The position numbers and the translations under genes are program-made. 35,675 nucleotides of DNA, taken from contig CAIOJO010000188.1 of assembly GCA_903858635.1 (NCBI GenBank), forward strand, positions 1 to 35,675. The letters are read 5' to 3'. Positions 28,038 through 35,675 of the stretch are shown piece after piece; positions within the stretch are counted from its first letter, which is position 1; each line of letters starts with the position of its first letter. The notes under the pieces are model-generated. The model worked only from the letters and a program-made list of their open reading frames with translations, was not told where the DNA came from and did not search any database. The stretch is from an uncultured Telmatospirillum sp. GTDB taxonomy: Bacteria; Pseudomonadota; Alphaproteobacteria; Rhodospirillales; Magnetospirillaceae.

Positions 28038-28529
28038 TCAGGCGCTCCCGGTGGCGCGGCGGCGGGCCGGTTGGCCGAGGGCTGCCAATTCGGCGGTGAC
28101 CAGGTCCAGCACCTCGTCGAGACGGGCGGCGACGGCCGGCGACAAGGCCATGTCGAGCTCGAGGGAAACCGGCTGCACACCGATCAGTACGACGCTCTTG
28201 GGGGCACCGCCGGCGAATTTGAGGGCGGCCAGGACATCCGACAGGCCGACCTGGTGGGGCGACAGCTTGGTCTTGAAGAAGGCCGGCACCTCGTCGTCGA
28301 CCAGGCGCACCACGCTGGCCGGCGGCCGCCCGACCCGCACCGCGTCGACCACGATCAGATGGTCGGCGCCATTCAAGTCGGGGAGCAGTTCCATGCCGGT
28401 AGTCCCGCCATCGATCACCTCGACCGCGTCGGACAGGACGAACCGGTCCTCCAGCGCCTGGACGGCATGGACCCCGACCCCTTCATCGGACAGCAGCACA
28501 TTGCCGATGCCGAGCACCACCACACGCAT
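28038..28529 (-). CDS. hybD: Hydrogenase maturation endopeptidase (HybD/HupD)
   Basis: 163 residues from MRVVVLGIGNVLLSDEGVGV; the start excludes upstream codons that belong to a palindromic repeat. The Ni-sensing residues expected for HybD are present (Glu in DEGVG, Asp in LIVVDAVRVG, His in LSPHQVGLSDV). It trims the C-terminal extension of the large subunit once nickel is in place. The extension to be cut is the 15 residues after the last His of HybC. Confidence 0.95.
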   Translation of the reverse strand: MRVVVLGIGNVLLSDEGVGVHAVQALEDRFVLSDAVEVIDGGTTGMELLPDLNGADHLIVVDAVRVGRPPASVVRLVDDEVPAFFKTKLSPHQVGLSDVLAALKFAGGAPKSVVLIGVQPVSLELDMALSPAVAARLDEVLDLVTAELAALGQPARRRATGSA

Positions 28530-28557
28530 GCGTTTCGACCTATCGCCCTGGCGTTTT

Positions 28558-28642
28558 TCGTCATCCCCGCGAAGGCGGGGGTCCATTTTGCCGACTGAAA
28601 GACGGCACCGCCAATGGATTCCCGCTTTCGCGGGAATGACGA
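28558..28642. repeat. REP-like palindromic element between hybC and hybD
   Basis: Arms TCGTCATCCCCGCGAAGG (28558-28585) and the inverse ending CGCGGGAATGACGA (28615-28642) enclose 29 bases. It is the widespread CGTCATTCCCGCGAAAGCGGGAATCCA-type repeat in shortened form. It occupies nearly all of the only long gap in the operon and ends 1 base from the hybC stop. Confidence 0.8.
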
Positions 28643-28643
28643 C

Positions 28644-30350
28644 CTAAACCGCCTTTACTTGTACCACGGTCTTGTGTTCGGTGTCGGTCAGGTGCACCGC
28701 GCAGGCCAGACAGGGATCGAAGGAATGCACCGTGCGCAGCACCTCGAGCGGCCGTTCGGGGTCGGCCACCGGGGTGCCGAGCAACGCCGCCTCATAGGGG
28801 CCGATCTTGTCGTCCTCGTTGCGCGGCGCGGCGTTCCAGGTGGTCGGCACCACCGCCTGGTAATTGGCAATCTTGCCGTCCTTGATCACCGACCAATGGG
28901 ACAGCACGCCGCGCGGCGCCTCGTGGAAGCCGACCCCCATGATTTCGCCCTTGGGGAAGCTGGGCTTGTTGAAGGTGGCGACGTCGCCCTTGGCCAGATT
29001 CTCCATCAGGGCCTGCCAATTGGCCTGCAGCGTTTCGTACATGACGCCGCAGCGGACGGCGCGGGCGGCATGCCGGCCGATGGTGGAATGCAGCGCGGTC
29101 AAGGGGATCTTGGTGCCGGCCAGGGCGCTGGCGGTGTCGATCACCTTGTTGAGATAGGTCAGCGTCGGCTGGTGGCCGGCGGCGGCGCCGCACAGCACGC
29201 TGGCCAAAGGGCCGACCTGGGCCGGACGCCCCTGGAAGGTCGGCGACTTGACCCAGGAGTATTTCCCGTCGTCCTGGAAGTCGGTGTAGTTCGGTGCCGT
29301 CTCGCCCTTGAAGGGGTGCAGGGCGCCGGACTCCTTGTAGTTGTACCAGGAATGCTTGACCGATTCGGCCACGCCGTCCTTGAAGAAAGGATCGTTGAAG
29401 GCCTTGATCGGCTGGTAGCTGGCCAGGTCGCCGCCCTTGATGTAGCCGCCCGGCACCATGAATTGGGTGCCCTTGCTGTCCATCGGCACGTCCGGCACCG
29501 CCAGGTAGTCGGTGATGCCCTGGCCGATGCCGGTCCAGTCGGCGTAGAAGGCGCCGATCGCCGCGACGTCCACCAGGTAGCAGTTGCGGACGAAGCTGCC
29601 GACCTTGTCGATCATCTCCTTGATCAGCATCAGGCGCTCGACGGTGAGCACCGACTGGCTGTCGGTGGCCAGGGGATTCGACACCCCGCCCACCGCCATG
29701 TTCTGGATGTGCGGCGTCTTCGAACCGAGGGTGCCGACGATCTTGTTGGCCTGGCGCTGCACGTCGAGGGCTTGCAGGTAATGGGCCACCGCCAGCAGGT
29801 TGACCTCGGGCGGCAGCTTCATCGCCGGATGGCCCCAATAGCCGTTGGTGAACACCCCCAGCTGGCCGCCGCTGATAAAGCTCTTCAGGCGGTTCTGGGT
29901 GTCGATCATCACCTGCTTGCTGTTGCCGTCCCACTGCGACAGGCTTTCCGCCAGCTGCGACGTCTTCACCGGATCGGCCTTGAGGGCCGACACCACATCG
30001 ACCCAATCCAGCGCCGAGAGGTGATAGAAATGCACGATGTGGTCATGCACGGCATGCGCCGTCATGATCATGTTGCGAATGTACTGGGCGTTGACCGGCA
30101 CCTCGAGCTGCAGGGCGTTCTCGACCGAGCGGACCGAGGCGATGGCGTGCACCGTGGTGCAGACCCCGCAGATTCGCTGGGTGATGGCCCAGGCATCGCG
30201 CGGGTCGCGGCCCAGCAGGATGAGCTCGACGCCACGCCACATCTGGCCCGACGACCAAGCCTTGCTGACCTTGCCGTTCTCGACCTCGACATCGATGCGC
30301 AGATGGCCTTCGATGCGGGTGATCGGGTCGATGGTGATTCTCGTCGCCAC
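28644..30350 (-). CDS. hybC: [NiFe] hydrogenase large subunit (Hyb-type, group 1)
   Basis: 568 residues; carries the NiFe(CN)2CO active site and oxidises H2 in the periplasm. Ligand motifs: RICGVC (Cys61, Cys64) and DPCLACAVH (Cys547, Cys550, His553). The 15-residue tail LTDTEHKTVVQVKAV is removed on maturation. The N-terminus ITIDPITRIEGHLRIDVEVE is typical. It has no signal peptide and is co-exported with HybO by the Tat route. The subunit set (HybO, HybA, HybB) places it with the E. coli hydrogenase-2-type uptake enzymes. Confidence 0.98.
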   Translation of the reverse strand: MATRITIDPITRIEGHLRIDVEVENGKVSKAWSSGQMWRGVELILLGRDPRDAWAITQRICGVCTTVHAIASVRSVENALQLEVPVNAQYIRNMIMTAHAVHDHIVHFYHLSALDWVDVVSALKADPVKTSQLAESLSQWDGNSKQVMIDTQNRLKSFISGGQLGVFTNGYWGHPAMKLPPEVNLLAVAHYLQALDVQRQANKIVGTLGSKTPHIQNMAVGGVSNPLATDSQSVLTVERLMLIKEMIDKVGSFVRNCYLVDVAAIGAFYADWTGIGQGITDYLAVPDVPMDSKGTQFMVPGGYIKGGDLASYQPIKAFNDPFFKDGVAESVKHSWYNYKESGALHPFKGETAPNYTDFQDDGKYSWVKSPTFQGRPAQVGPLASVLCGAAAGHQPTLTYLNKVIDTASALAGTKIPLTALHSTIGRHAARAVRCGVMYETLQANWQALMENLAKGDVATFNKPSFPKGEIMGVGFHEAPRGVLSHWSVIKDGKIANYQAVVPTTWNAAPRNEDDKIGPYEAALLGTPVADPERPLEVLRTVHSFDPCLACAVHLTDTEHKTVVQVKAV

Positions 30351-30364
30351 GGCAACTCTCCTCT

Positions 30365-31549
30365 TTACTCTTGGGTCGTCGCGGCCAGATCGGCACGCTT
30401 AACGGTGTGGAGAACGGGGCCGCCCTCGTCAGCCACCTCAAGTACCGGCAGCATCTTCACGAAGACGACATAGGCAAGCACTTCGACTGCCACGATGCCG
30501 ACGCTGACCAGGATCTCGCCGATGGCCGGGAAGTAGTGCCAACCCGGGCGGTCGGTGGCCAGCAGGAACGCATCGAGGCGGTACAGGCTGCCCGCCAACA
30601 GCATGCAGACGGCGGCGATGAACAGGGTTTGCGGATTGCGCCGCCCCTTGTCCGACGACAACAGCAGGATGGGCAGGGCGAACAGCAGGTTCTCGAACAG
30701 GAACATGGTCGACAGCCCGCCGGAATCGAAGGCCAGCGCCAGCTTGCCTTCAACCGCCAAGCCGCCCCAGCGCAGCGCCAGATAGGCCACCAGCAGGCCG
30801 GAGATATACTTGGACAGCCGGGCCAGCAGATCGGCCTCGCTCGGCCGCCGATAGGCCTTGCTGACCAGGGTGGCCTCGAAGACCACCATGGCGTAGCCCA
30901 TGCAAAGGGCCGAGATCAGGAACAGGGGGGGCAGCAGATGGGTCTGCCATAGCGGGTGCAGGCGGAAGCCGAACGGCACCAGCAGGGTGCCCAGGGACGA
31001 CTGATGCATGGTCGGCAGCAACACGCCCAGGGCGATGAACACGTACATCACCTTGCCCAGCGCCTTGCGGCTCTTCGGCGGAGCCCATTTCTCGAGGAAG
31101 GCCGGGGTGAATTCGATCCACATCACCAGGCAGTAGAGGGTGATGCAGGCGCCCACCTCGAACATCACCGAGGTGGGATTGGCCCAGCCCGGGGTGATGA
31201 TGTGCCAGGCGTTCCACCAACGGCCGATGTCGAAGATCACCGACACGCCGCCCAGGGTGTAGCCGAACATGCTGGCCAGCAAGGCGGGGCGCACCAGGGC
31301 ATGGTATTCGCCCTTGTTCAGGACATAGACCAGCAGGGCCATGCCATAGCCGCCGCAGGCGAAGGCGGTGCCGATGACCAGGTCGTAGACGATCCACAGG
31401 CCGAACGGATAGCCGTTGTTGAGGTTGGTGACGGCGCCCAGGCCGAAGACGAAGCGATAAAGGATCAGGCCGGCCATCAGCACGGTGAGGATGGCGGCGG
31501 TCACCGTGGTCTTGGTGATCAGCGGCCCGCCGAGCGGAGCGATCTTCAT
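30365..31549 (-). CDS. hybB: Hydrogenase membrane subunit HybB (NrfD/PsrC family)
   Basis: 394 residues with about ten membrane segments. Starts MKIAPLGGPLITKTTVTAAI; typical segments are GYPFGLWIVYDLVIGTAFAC, SMFGYTLGGVSVIFDIGRWW, PTSVMFEVGACITLYCLVMW and PTMHQSSLGTLL. HybB-type proteins pass electrons from the Fe-S subunit to quinone and may couple this to proton movement. Starts 3 bases after hybA. Confidence 0.95.
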   Translation of the reverse strand: MKIAPLGGPLITKTTVTAAILTVLMAGLILYRFVFGLGAVTNLNNGYPFGLWIVYDLVIGTAFACGGYGMALLVYVLNKGEYHALVRPALLASMFGYTLGGVSVIFDIGRWWNAWHIITPGWANPTSVMFEVGACITLYCLVMWIEFTPAFLEKWAPPKSRKALGKVMYVFIALGVLLPTMHQSSLGTLLVPFGFRLHPLWQTHLLPPLFLISALCMGYAMVVFEATLVSKAYRRPSEADLLARLSKYISGLLVAYLALRWGGLAVEGKLALAFDSGGLSTMFLFENLLFALPILLLSSDKGRRNPQTLFIAAVCMLLAGSLYRLDAFLLATDRPGWHYFPAIGEILVSVGIVAVEVLAYVVFVKMLPVLEVADEGGPVLHTVKRADLAATTQE

Positions 31550-31552
31550 GGC

Positions 31553-32533
31553 TCAGTCCTCCCCGTCGGCGCCGGGCTTGTCGGCGTCGTGCTTGGTGTT
31601 GCGGTGCGCCACGAAAAGCAGCCCGGCCAGCAGCGCAATCGGCGCCACCATGCCGGTATAGATGCCGCCCTGCAGGGTTTCCGCCTCGGCCGCGTAGGAA
31701 CGCTCGCGCAGGGCCGGATAGCCCAGCTTGTCGAACGGCACCCCGGCCAGGAGCAGCATCTGGGTGCCGCCCATTTCGCTCACGCCGTAGGTGTGGGGTA
31801 CGTAGCGCGCCACCGCCTTCTCATGGGTGTCGGCCGAACCGACGGTCTTGCGCGAGAAGGTGGTTGGCTGGCCCGGCGGCAAGGCGCGACGGCGGTCGGC
31901 TTCCTCCCGCAAGGCGACGACCGGGCCGAACAGGGTGGCGCCGGTCGGGCAGACCTCGGCACAGGCCGGCAGCTTGCCGTCGACCTGACGATGCTTGCAC
32001 AGCTGGCATTTGACGATCTTCGGGAAGGCGGTGTCGTACTGGAATTGCGGCACGCCGAAGGGGCAGCTGGCGACGCAATAGCGGCAGCCGATGCAATCCC
32101 CCGGCTCGTAGCTGACGATGCCGGTCTCGGGATGTTTGGTCATCGCGGTGACCGGACAGACCGATACGCAGGACGGATCGACGCAATGCATGCACGACTT
32201 CTTGATGAAGGCGAAGCCGTTGCGCTCCTGGTCCTTGTGGTCGGCGGTGCCCTCGGCATAGAGCTTGATGACCGTGATGGTATGCCCCGAGATGTCGAGC
32301 GGGGTGTCCCACAAGGGCTCGGCGGTATTGAATTCGACCTGGGTGTCGTTGGCGTCGCGGCAAGCCTTCACGCAGGCCTTGCAGCCGACGCAGATGGTGG
32401 AGTCGTACAAGAGCCCGACCGCCTTCGGCGGCAGGGTCTTGTTCTCGCGGGCGGCGGCCGGGGCGGCGGCGGATGCCGCGACCGCTCCGCCGGCGGCGGC
32501 GCCCTTGAGGAAATTGCGTCTGCTCAGGGCCAT
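31553..32533 (-). CDS. hybA: Hydrogenase Fe-S subunit HybA
   Basis: 326 residues. A Tat signal (SRRNFLKGAAAGGAVAASAA) is followed by four 4Fe-4S cysteine groups: CVGCKACVKAC (Cys48-58), CMHCVDPSCVSVCPV, CIGCRYCVASCPF and CQLCKHRQ...CAEVCPTGA. A C-terminal membrane helix (GMVAPIALLAGLLFVAHR, about 293-310) anchors it. It carries electrons from the small subunit to HybB. Four-base gap after hybO. Confidence 0.96.
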   Translation of the reverse strand: MALSRRNFLKGAAAGGAVAASAAAPAAARENKTLPPKAVGLLYDSTICVGCKACVKACRDANDTQVEFNTAEPLWDTPLDISGHTITVIKLYAEGTADHKDQERNGFAFIKKSCMHCVDPSCVSVCPVTAMTKHPETGIVSYEPGDCIGCRYCVASCPFGVPQFQYDTAFPKIVKCQLCKHRQVDGKLPACAEVCPTGATLFGPVVALREEADRRRALPPGQPTTFSRKTVGSADTHEKAVARYVPHTYGVSEMGGTQMLLLAGVPFDKLGYPALRERSYAAEAETLQGGIYTGMVAPIALLAGLLFVAHRNTKHDADKPGADGED

Positions 32534-32537
32534 GGGG

Positions 32538-33659
32538 TCAATCCTTCCCCGTCGACTTGTCGTCCTTGTCCTTGCCCAGGTTGCGGCCCATCACCACGCC
32601 GGCCCCGAGGGCGGCGCCGGCAATACCGGCCACCACCGCCGCCGAAGCGACGCTGACGCCTTGCCCCTGCTCTTCGACGATGCGGGGATAGGACACCGGG
32701 GGAAGGATGTATTTCGGCTCGGCCAGGGCATGGATCGGCTTGGTGAAGCCGATGCCTTGCTCGGAGCAACCGATGCAGGGATGGCCGGTCCCCACCGGCC
32801 AGCTTCCCGAGCCGACGTCGCCGAACAGGATCGACGGGCAGTTGGCGTAGGTTTCCGGGCCCTTGCAGCCCAATTTGTAGAGGCAGAAGCCTTTGCGGTG
32901 GCCCTCGTCCCCGAACTCCTGGGCGAAACGTCCGGCGTCGAAATGGGCCCGGCGTTCGCAGTTCTCGTGGATCAGGCGGCTATAGGCGAATTTCGGCCGC
33001 CCCTTCTCGTCGAGTTCGGGCAGTTTGCCGAAGGTCAGAAAATGGACCACGGTGGACAACAGGTTGTACGGGCTGGCCGGGCAACCCGGAATGGTCACCA
33101 CCGGCTTGTCCTTGATGATCTCCGGCACCCCGGTCGAGCCGGTGGGGTTGGGGCCGGTCGACGGCATGCCGCCCCAGGCGGCGCAGGAGCCGATGGCGAT
33201 CACCGCGGCGGCGCCGGCGGCGCATTCCTTCACCATGTCGAGCGCAGTCTGCCCGCCGATCTTGCAATAGATGCCGCCATCCTTGACCGGAATGGCGCCC
33301 TCGACGATCAGCACGTATTTGCCCTTGTTGGCCGCCATCGAGGCCTTGCGGGCGGCCTCGGCCTGGTGGCCGGCTGCGGCGAACAGGGTTTCGTGATAGT
33401 CGAGCGAGATGACGTCGAGGATCAGTGCGTCGAGGGTCGGATGGTCGGCCCGCAGCAGCGATTCGGTGCAACCGGTGCATTCCTGGAAATGCAGCCAGAT
33501 CACCGGCGGCCGATGTGGCGAGGCGATCGCCTGGGCGATCTCGGCATCGGCGCCCTTGGGCAGCCCCATGGTCGCCGCCATCGCCGTACAAAATTGCATG
33601 AAGCTGCGACGCGAGAGGCCGAGCTTCGTTTCGATCGCGGTCAAGCTGTCGTCATTCAT
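32538..33659 (-). CDS. hybO: [NiFe] hydrogenase small subunit (Hyb-type)
   Basis: 373 residues, first gene of the operon. Tat signal SRRSFMQFCTAMAATMG (Arg17-Arg18). Proximal cluster Cys61/Cys64 (HFQECTGCTESLLRADHP), IAIGSCAAWGGMPSTGPNP, VTIPGCPASPYNLLSTVVHF, then medial/distal cluster cysteines (HENCERRAHFDAG, FCLYKLGCKGPETYANCPSI, TGHPCIGCSEQGI). A C-terminal membrane anchor (VASAAVVAGIAGAALGAGVV) follows. GAGAGG lies before the ATG. Exported with HybC as a complex. Confidence 0.98.
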   Translation of the reverse strand: MNDDSLTAIETKLGLSRRSFMQFCTAMAATMGLPKGADAEIAQAIASPHRPPVIWLHFQECTGCTESLLRADHPTLDALILDVISLDYHETLFAAAGHQAEAARKASMAANKGKYVLIVEGAIPVKDGGIYCKIGGQTALDMVKECAAGAAAVIAIGSCAAWGGMPSTGPNPTGSTGVPEIIKDKPVVTIPGCPASPYNLLSTVVHFLTFGKLPELDEKGRPKFAYSRLIHENCERRAHFDAGRFAQEFGDEGHRKGFCLYKLGCKGPETYANCPSILFGDVGSGSWPVGTGHPCIGCSEQGIGFTKPIHALAEPKYILPPVSYPRIVEEQGQGVSVASAAVVAGIAGAALGAGVVMGRNLGKDKDDKSTGKD

Positions 33660-33939
33660 ATCCCCAACCTCTCTGCCTGCGCAGCACTAAGCCCCGGCGC
33701 CGACGCCCGAAGTGCGCGGTGACAACAAATCCACGATGGAGGAACAGGACTGCGCCATCGGCGCATCAAAGAATTGGCCGTTCCGGCGATGGCGGGACCA
33801 ACAACAGGCCAAGTTCGCCTTGCGAACCTCGCCGACCGCCTGTTTCTCCCGACCAGCTCCGATACGGCCAGCCAATTTGTCCTCCCCAAATGGGCTCTCT
33901 TGCTCTTGGCGTCGGTCGTTCGTTTTTTTTGAGTAAAAC

Positions 33940-33955
33940 TGCAAGACACGGGCCA
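33940..33955 (-). promoter_or_regulatory. Sigma-54 (-24/-12) promoter of the hydrogenase operon
   Basis: The minus strand reads TGGCCCGTGTCTTGCA, matching TGGCACG-N4-TTGCA with correct GG-to-GC spacing. A start site would fall near 33929, leaving a leader of about 270 bases before hybO. Uptake hydrogenase operons in proteobacteria are often sigma-54-dependent with HupR/HoxA or NifA as activator; no such regulator gene is in the window. Confidence 0.6.
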
Positions 33956-34040
33956 GTTGCAAGGCGTGATGCCAACTCCCGGCAGGTCAGAGGGTTAAGG
34001 CCTTGTTAGGAACAACTCTTGAACGCGGGCCGCTGCTACG

Positions 34041-34059
34041 GTGGAAGTTTTTCTTCCAC
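34041..34059. other. Short hairpin GTGGAAG-TTTTT-CTTCCAC
   Basis: Perfect 7-bp stem with a T5 loop, in the gap between hybO and the FIST gene. No T-run follows on either strand, so it is not a typical terminator. Role unknown. Confidence 0.4.
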
Positions 34060-34436
34060 TACTGGTCACACACTTTCCATATGGCGGGATGGGCGGGAAA
34101 TTGGCTTCCGTGGGACCGGCCTTCACAGGTTCGGCGACGCCCACCCCACGACAAACCCTTGTACCTTGGTCGGATTGACTCTTTCCGGGCGCAAAGCGCT
34201 GACTCGGACTGGTTGGCGCGAATGCTTCGCTGTCTCAATGATTGAGGGCGCAACCTGGGAGCGGGGGTACAGCCCCATGAAATCAGGGCTTGAACTCTCT
34301 CAGCAGACGGAAAACCTTCTGGTAAGCTATGGATTGCACGCTCGAGGCTTTTTCCGCTCTCGCCCACGCAGGAAGAGCCGGGAAAGAGCGCAGCCGTATC
34401 GTTTCTGCACGAGAATAAAGCGCAGGATGGCCGACA

Positions 34437-35552
34437 ATGAACGTCATCTCGTCGGACGCAGCGGATCAAAAGATCAGACAAACGGTTACAACCGCCACCA
34501 ACGCAGTGGTTGCCGCCGATCAAATCAGCGCCGACCTCATGCAAGATGACGTCAGCCTGGTGATATTGTTTTGCTCACCGGCCCTTGCCTCCGATGTATT
34601 CGCCGCAGAAATCAGCAACCGCTTTCCGGGAGTCCCGGTGGTCGGCTGCACCACCGCCGGCGAGATCACCCCGCTCGGGCATCTGCACCACAGCATCACC
34701 GGGGTGAGCTTCGCGGCACCGGATTTCCAGGTTTCGGTGCGCGGCATTGCCGATGTTCGACACTTCAGCATCGCCGATGGCCGCGATCTGGTGCAAAACG
34801 CCCTGCACGACCTGGAGGCGCGGGTGCCGGAATGTCCCGTCGAGCAGGTCTTCGCCATGCTGCTGATCGATGGCCTCGATGCCTGCGAGGAAGCGGTGGT
34901 CAGCGCCATTCACCGCGAACTCGGCCCGATCCCGTTGTTCGGCGGCTCGGCCGGCGACGAGCTGTCGTTCAGCACCACCAAGGTTCTATGGAGCGAGACC
35001 TACCGCCCCCATTCGGCAGCGCTGGTCCTGGTGGCGACGACGCACCCTTTCAGGGTGTTCAAGACCGAACAATTCGCCAGTTCCGGAGAAAAGATGGTGG
35101 TCACCGCGGCCGACCCGGTGCGGCGCATCGTCACCGAAATCAACGCGGAACCGGCGGCGGAAGAATATGCGCGCATGCTGGGCCTCAGGATCGACCGCCT
35201 GACCCCGATGATCTTCGCCTCGTACCCGGCGGTCGTCCGCGTCGGCAACATGCCCTATGTGCGCTCCATCCAGAAGGTCAACCCCGACGGCAGCCTGACC
35301 TTCTTCTGCGCCATCGACGAAGGGATCGTCCTGACCATCGCCAAGGGGATGGACATCGAAAAGGATCTGCACCGCCTTTTTGATGAACTCCGGCAGGAAA
35401 TGGAGCAACCCACACTGATCATCGGTTGCGACTGCATTCTACGCAGCCTGGAACTGGATGAGAAAGAGATCGGAAAACGCGTCTCCGACTTGATGCGCGA
35501 CAATAATGTCGTCGGCTTCAATACCTATGGTGAACCACTGCTGTCCGGTTAA
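34437..35552 (+). CDS. FIST-domain sensory protein (NosP-like), 3' end probably truncated by an IS
   Basis: 371 residues. The FIST N domain covers about 30-215 (VSLVILFCSPALASDVFAAE, VPVVGCTTAGEITPLGHLHH, PLFGGSAGDELSFSTTKVLW) and FIST C about 220-365 (YARMLGLRIDRLTPMIFASY, LTFFCAIDEGIVLTIAKGMD, LIIGCDCILRSLELDEKEIG). FIST proteins sense small molecules; the NosP branch binds haem and NO and acts with a histidine kinase. The normal ending after GFNTYGE is about a dozen residues longer; here it stops as PLLSG in DNA that looks like the end of an insertion sequence. AGGA lies before the ATG. Confidence 0.88.
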   Translation: MNVISSDAADQKIRQTVTTATNAVVAADQISADLMQDDVSLVILFCSPALASDVFAAEISNRFPGVPVVGCTTAGEITPLGHLHHSITGVSFAAPDFQVSVRGIADVRHFSIADGRDLVQNALHDLEARVPECPVEQVFAMLLIDGLDACEEAVVSAIHRELGPIPLFGGSAGDELSFSTTKVLWSETYRPHSAALVLVATTHPFRVFKTEQFASSGEKMVVTAADPVRRIVTEINAEPAAEEYARMLGLRIDRLTPMIFASYPAVVRVGNMPYVRSIQKVNPDGSLTFFCAIDEGIVLTIAKGMDIEKDLHRLFDELRQEMEQPTLIIGCDCILRSLELDEKEIGKRVSDLMRDNNVVGFNTYGEPLLSG

Positions 35553-35675
35553 AACGCGAATAGATTCAATTGGTTAGTTATTTGCGAAGTATCGGGTTTG
35601 TATTCGTTGATGGTAAGCGCTTGTTTCATATCGATTTTCTCGAAGAGGGTGACAGAAAAAATCTGTAGCAATGTG
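35537..35675. mobile_element. End of an IS4-type insertion sequence
   Basis: The segment from CACTGCTGTCCGGTTAA (near 35537) to the window edge holds the transposase C-terminus and probably the terminal inverted repeat. The repeat itself cannot be confirmed because the other end lies outside the window. The boundary is placed where FIST similarity stops. Confidence 0.5.
35549..35674 (-). CDS. IS4-type transposase, C-terminal fragment
   Basis: The last 41 codons of a minus-strand gene that enters from the right edge: LLQIFSVTLFEKIDMKQALT, ending NQLNLFAF. The pattern LLQI-SVT-FEK followed by a terminal NQL-LF is characteristic of IS4-family DDE transposase C-termini. The DNA is visibly AT-richer than its surroundings. 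Its stop codon overlaps the FIST stop on the opposite strand. Whether the transposase is intact cannot be seen. Confidence 0.65.
   Translation of the reverse strand, partial: TLLQIFSVTLFEKIDMKQALTINEYKPDTSQITNQLNLFAF

Larger units (their letters stand above)
33660..34436. other. Gene-poor region between hybO and the FIST gene
   Basis: About 780 bases without a gene I can support. It contains the putative sigma-54 promoter of the hydrogenase operon (33940-33955) and a 7-bp stem with T5 loop (34041-34059). Short frames on both strands have no family signature. Its length would allow binding sites for an enhancer-binding protein (HupR/HoxA type) or a small RNA, but I cannot show either. Confidence 0.5.

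Noticed and set aside
28614-30473. 619-codon plus-strand frame
   Set aside because: Antisense shadow of hybC; His/Gly/Arg-rich, with no family pattern.
30956-32656. 566-codon plus-strand frame
   Set aside because: Antisense shadow of hybB and hybA.
33956-33975. TGGCATCACGCCTTGCA as a second sigma-54 promoter
   Set aside because: GG-to-GC spacing is one base too long, and the neighbouring site fits exactly.
34003-34245. 80-codon plus-strand frame upstream of the FIST gene
   Set aside because: Trp/Arg-rich, no ribosome site and no family pattern; treated as non-coding.

Overview
The window looks like chromosome from a GC-rich alphaproteobacterium of the Rhodospirillales (Magnetospirillum/Phaeospirillum-like). 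I base this on the PdhA-PdhB(lipoyl)-PdhC arrangement, the FtsB/enolase/KdsA/CtpS/SecG/TpiA/PpiD/TrpE backbone, the strong G/C third-position bias and the Hyb-type uptake hydrogenase. The assignment comes from gene content and remembered synteny, not from a database search.

Layout. (1) 1-2634, minus strand: pdhA-pdhB-pdhC, with pdhC cut by the left edge. (2) About 2740-10960: an accessory block of small envelope- and stress-type genes. It holds a Gly/Tyr-rich secreted protein, a broken Spy-like gene fused to a fragment of a cyclopropane-fatty-acid synthase gene, a PepSY-like protein, an LpxR-type lipid A deacylase, a YqjE/YqjD-like pair, an MlaC-like protein, a divergent Nramp transporter, a PRC-barrel protein, a CsbD-like protein and several small unknowns. 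(3) 11180-17287, minus strand: ftsB, eno, kdsA, pyrG, secG, tpiA. (4) 17410-17870: a GxxExxY (PD-(D/E)XK-like) gene bracketed by inverted copies of a CGCCAAG-rich repeat. (5) 18078-22155, plus strand: a DsbA/HCCA-isomerase-like gene, ppiD and trpE. (6) 22228-24137: a DoxX-like gene and a transglutaminase-like gene. (7) 24161-33659, minus strand: a hydrogenase operon in the order hybO-hybA-hybB-hybC-hybD-hypC paralogue-hupK-hypA-hypB-hypC-hypD, probably driven by a sigma-54 promoter near 33940-33955. (8) 34437-35552: a FIST-domain sensor gene whose 3' end appears replaced by the end of an IS4-type insertion sequence; the transposase C-terminus runs off the right edge.

How the genes work together. 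The pdh, eno and tpiA genes serve central carbon metabolism, kdsA and lpxR serve LPS, and secG and ppiD serve protein export and folding. The hydrogenase operon encodes the small subunit, an Fe-S electron carrier, a membrane quinone-reducing subunit, the large subunit, its maturation protease and part of the Ni/Fe-CN/CO maturation set. hypE and hypF are not in the window.

Most notable observations. First, five genes of the stress block share a 19-bp element (consensus TRAGTANTTTCCGAGNCTG) followed at constant spacing by a TANNNT-like -10, which suggests an undescribed co-regulated promoter class. Second, the GxxExxY gene and its flanking repeats look like a small mobile or REP-like cassette, with a related gene-less element at 22763-22902.
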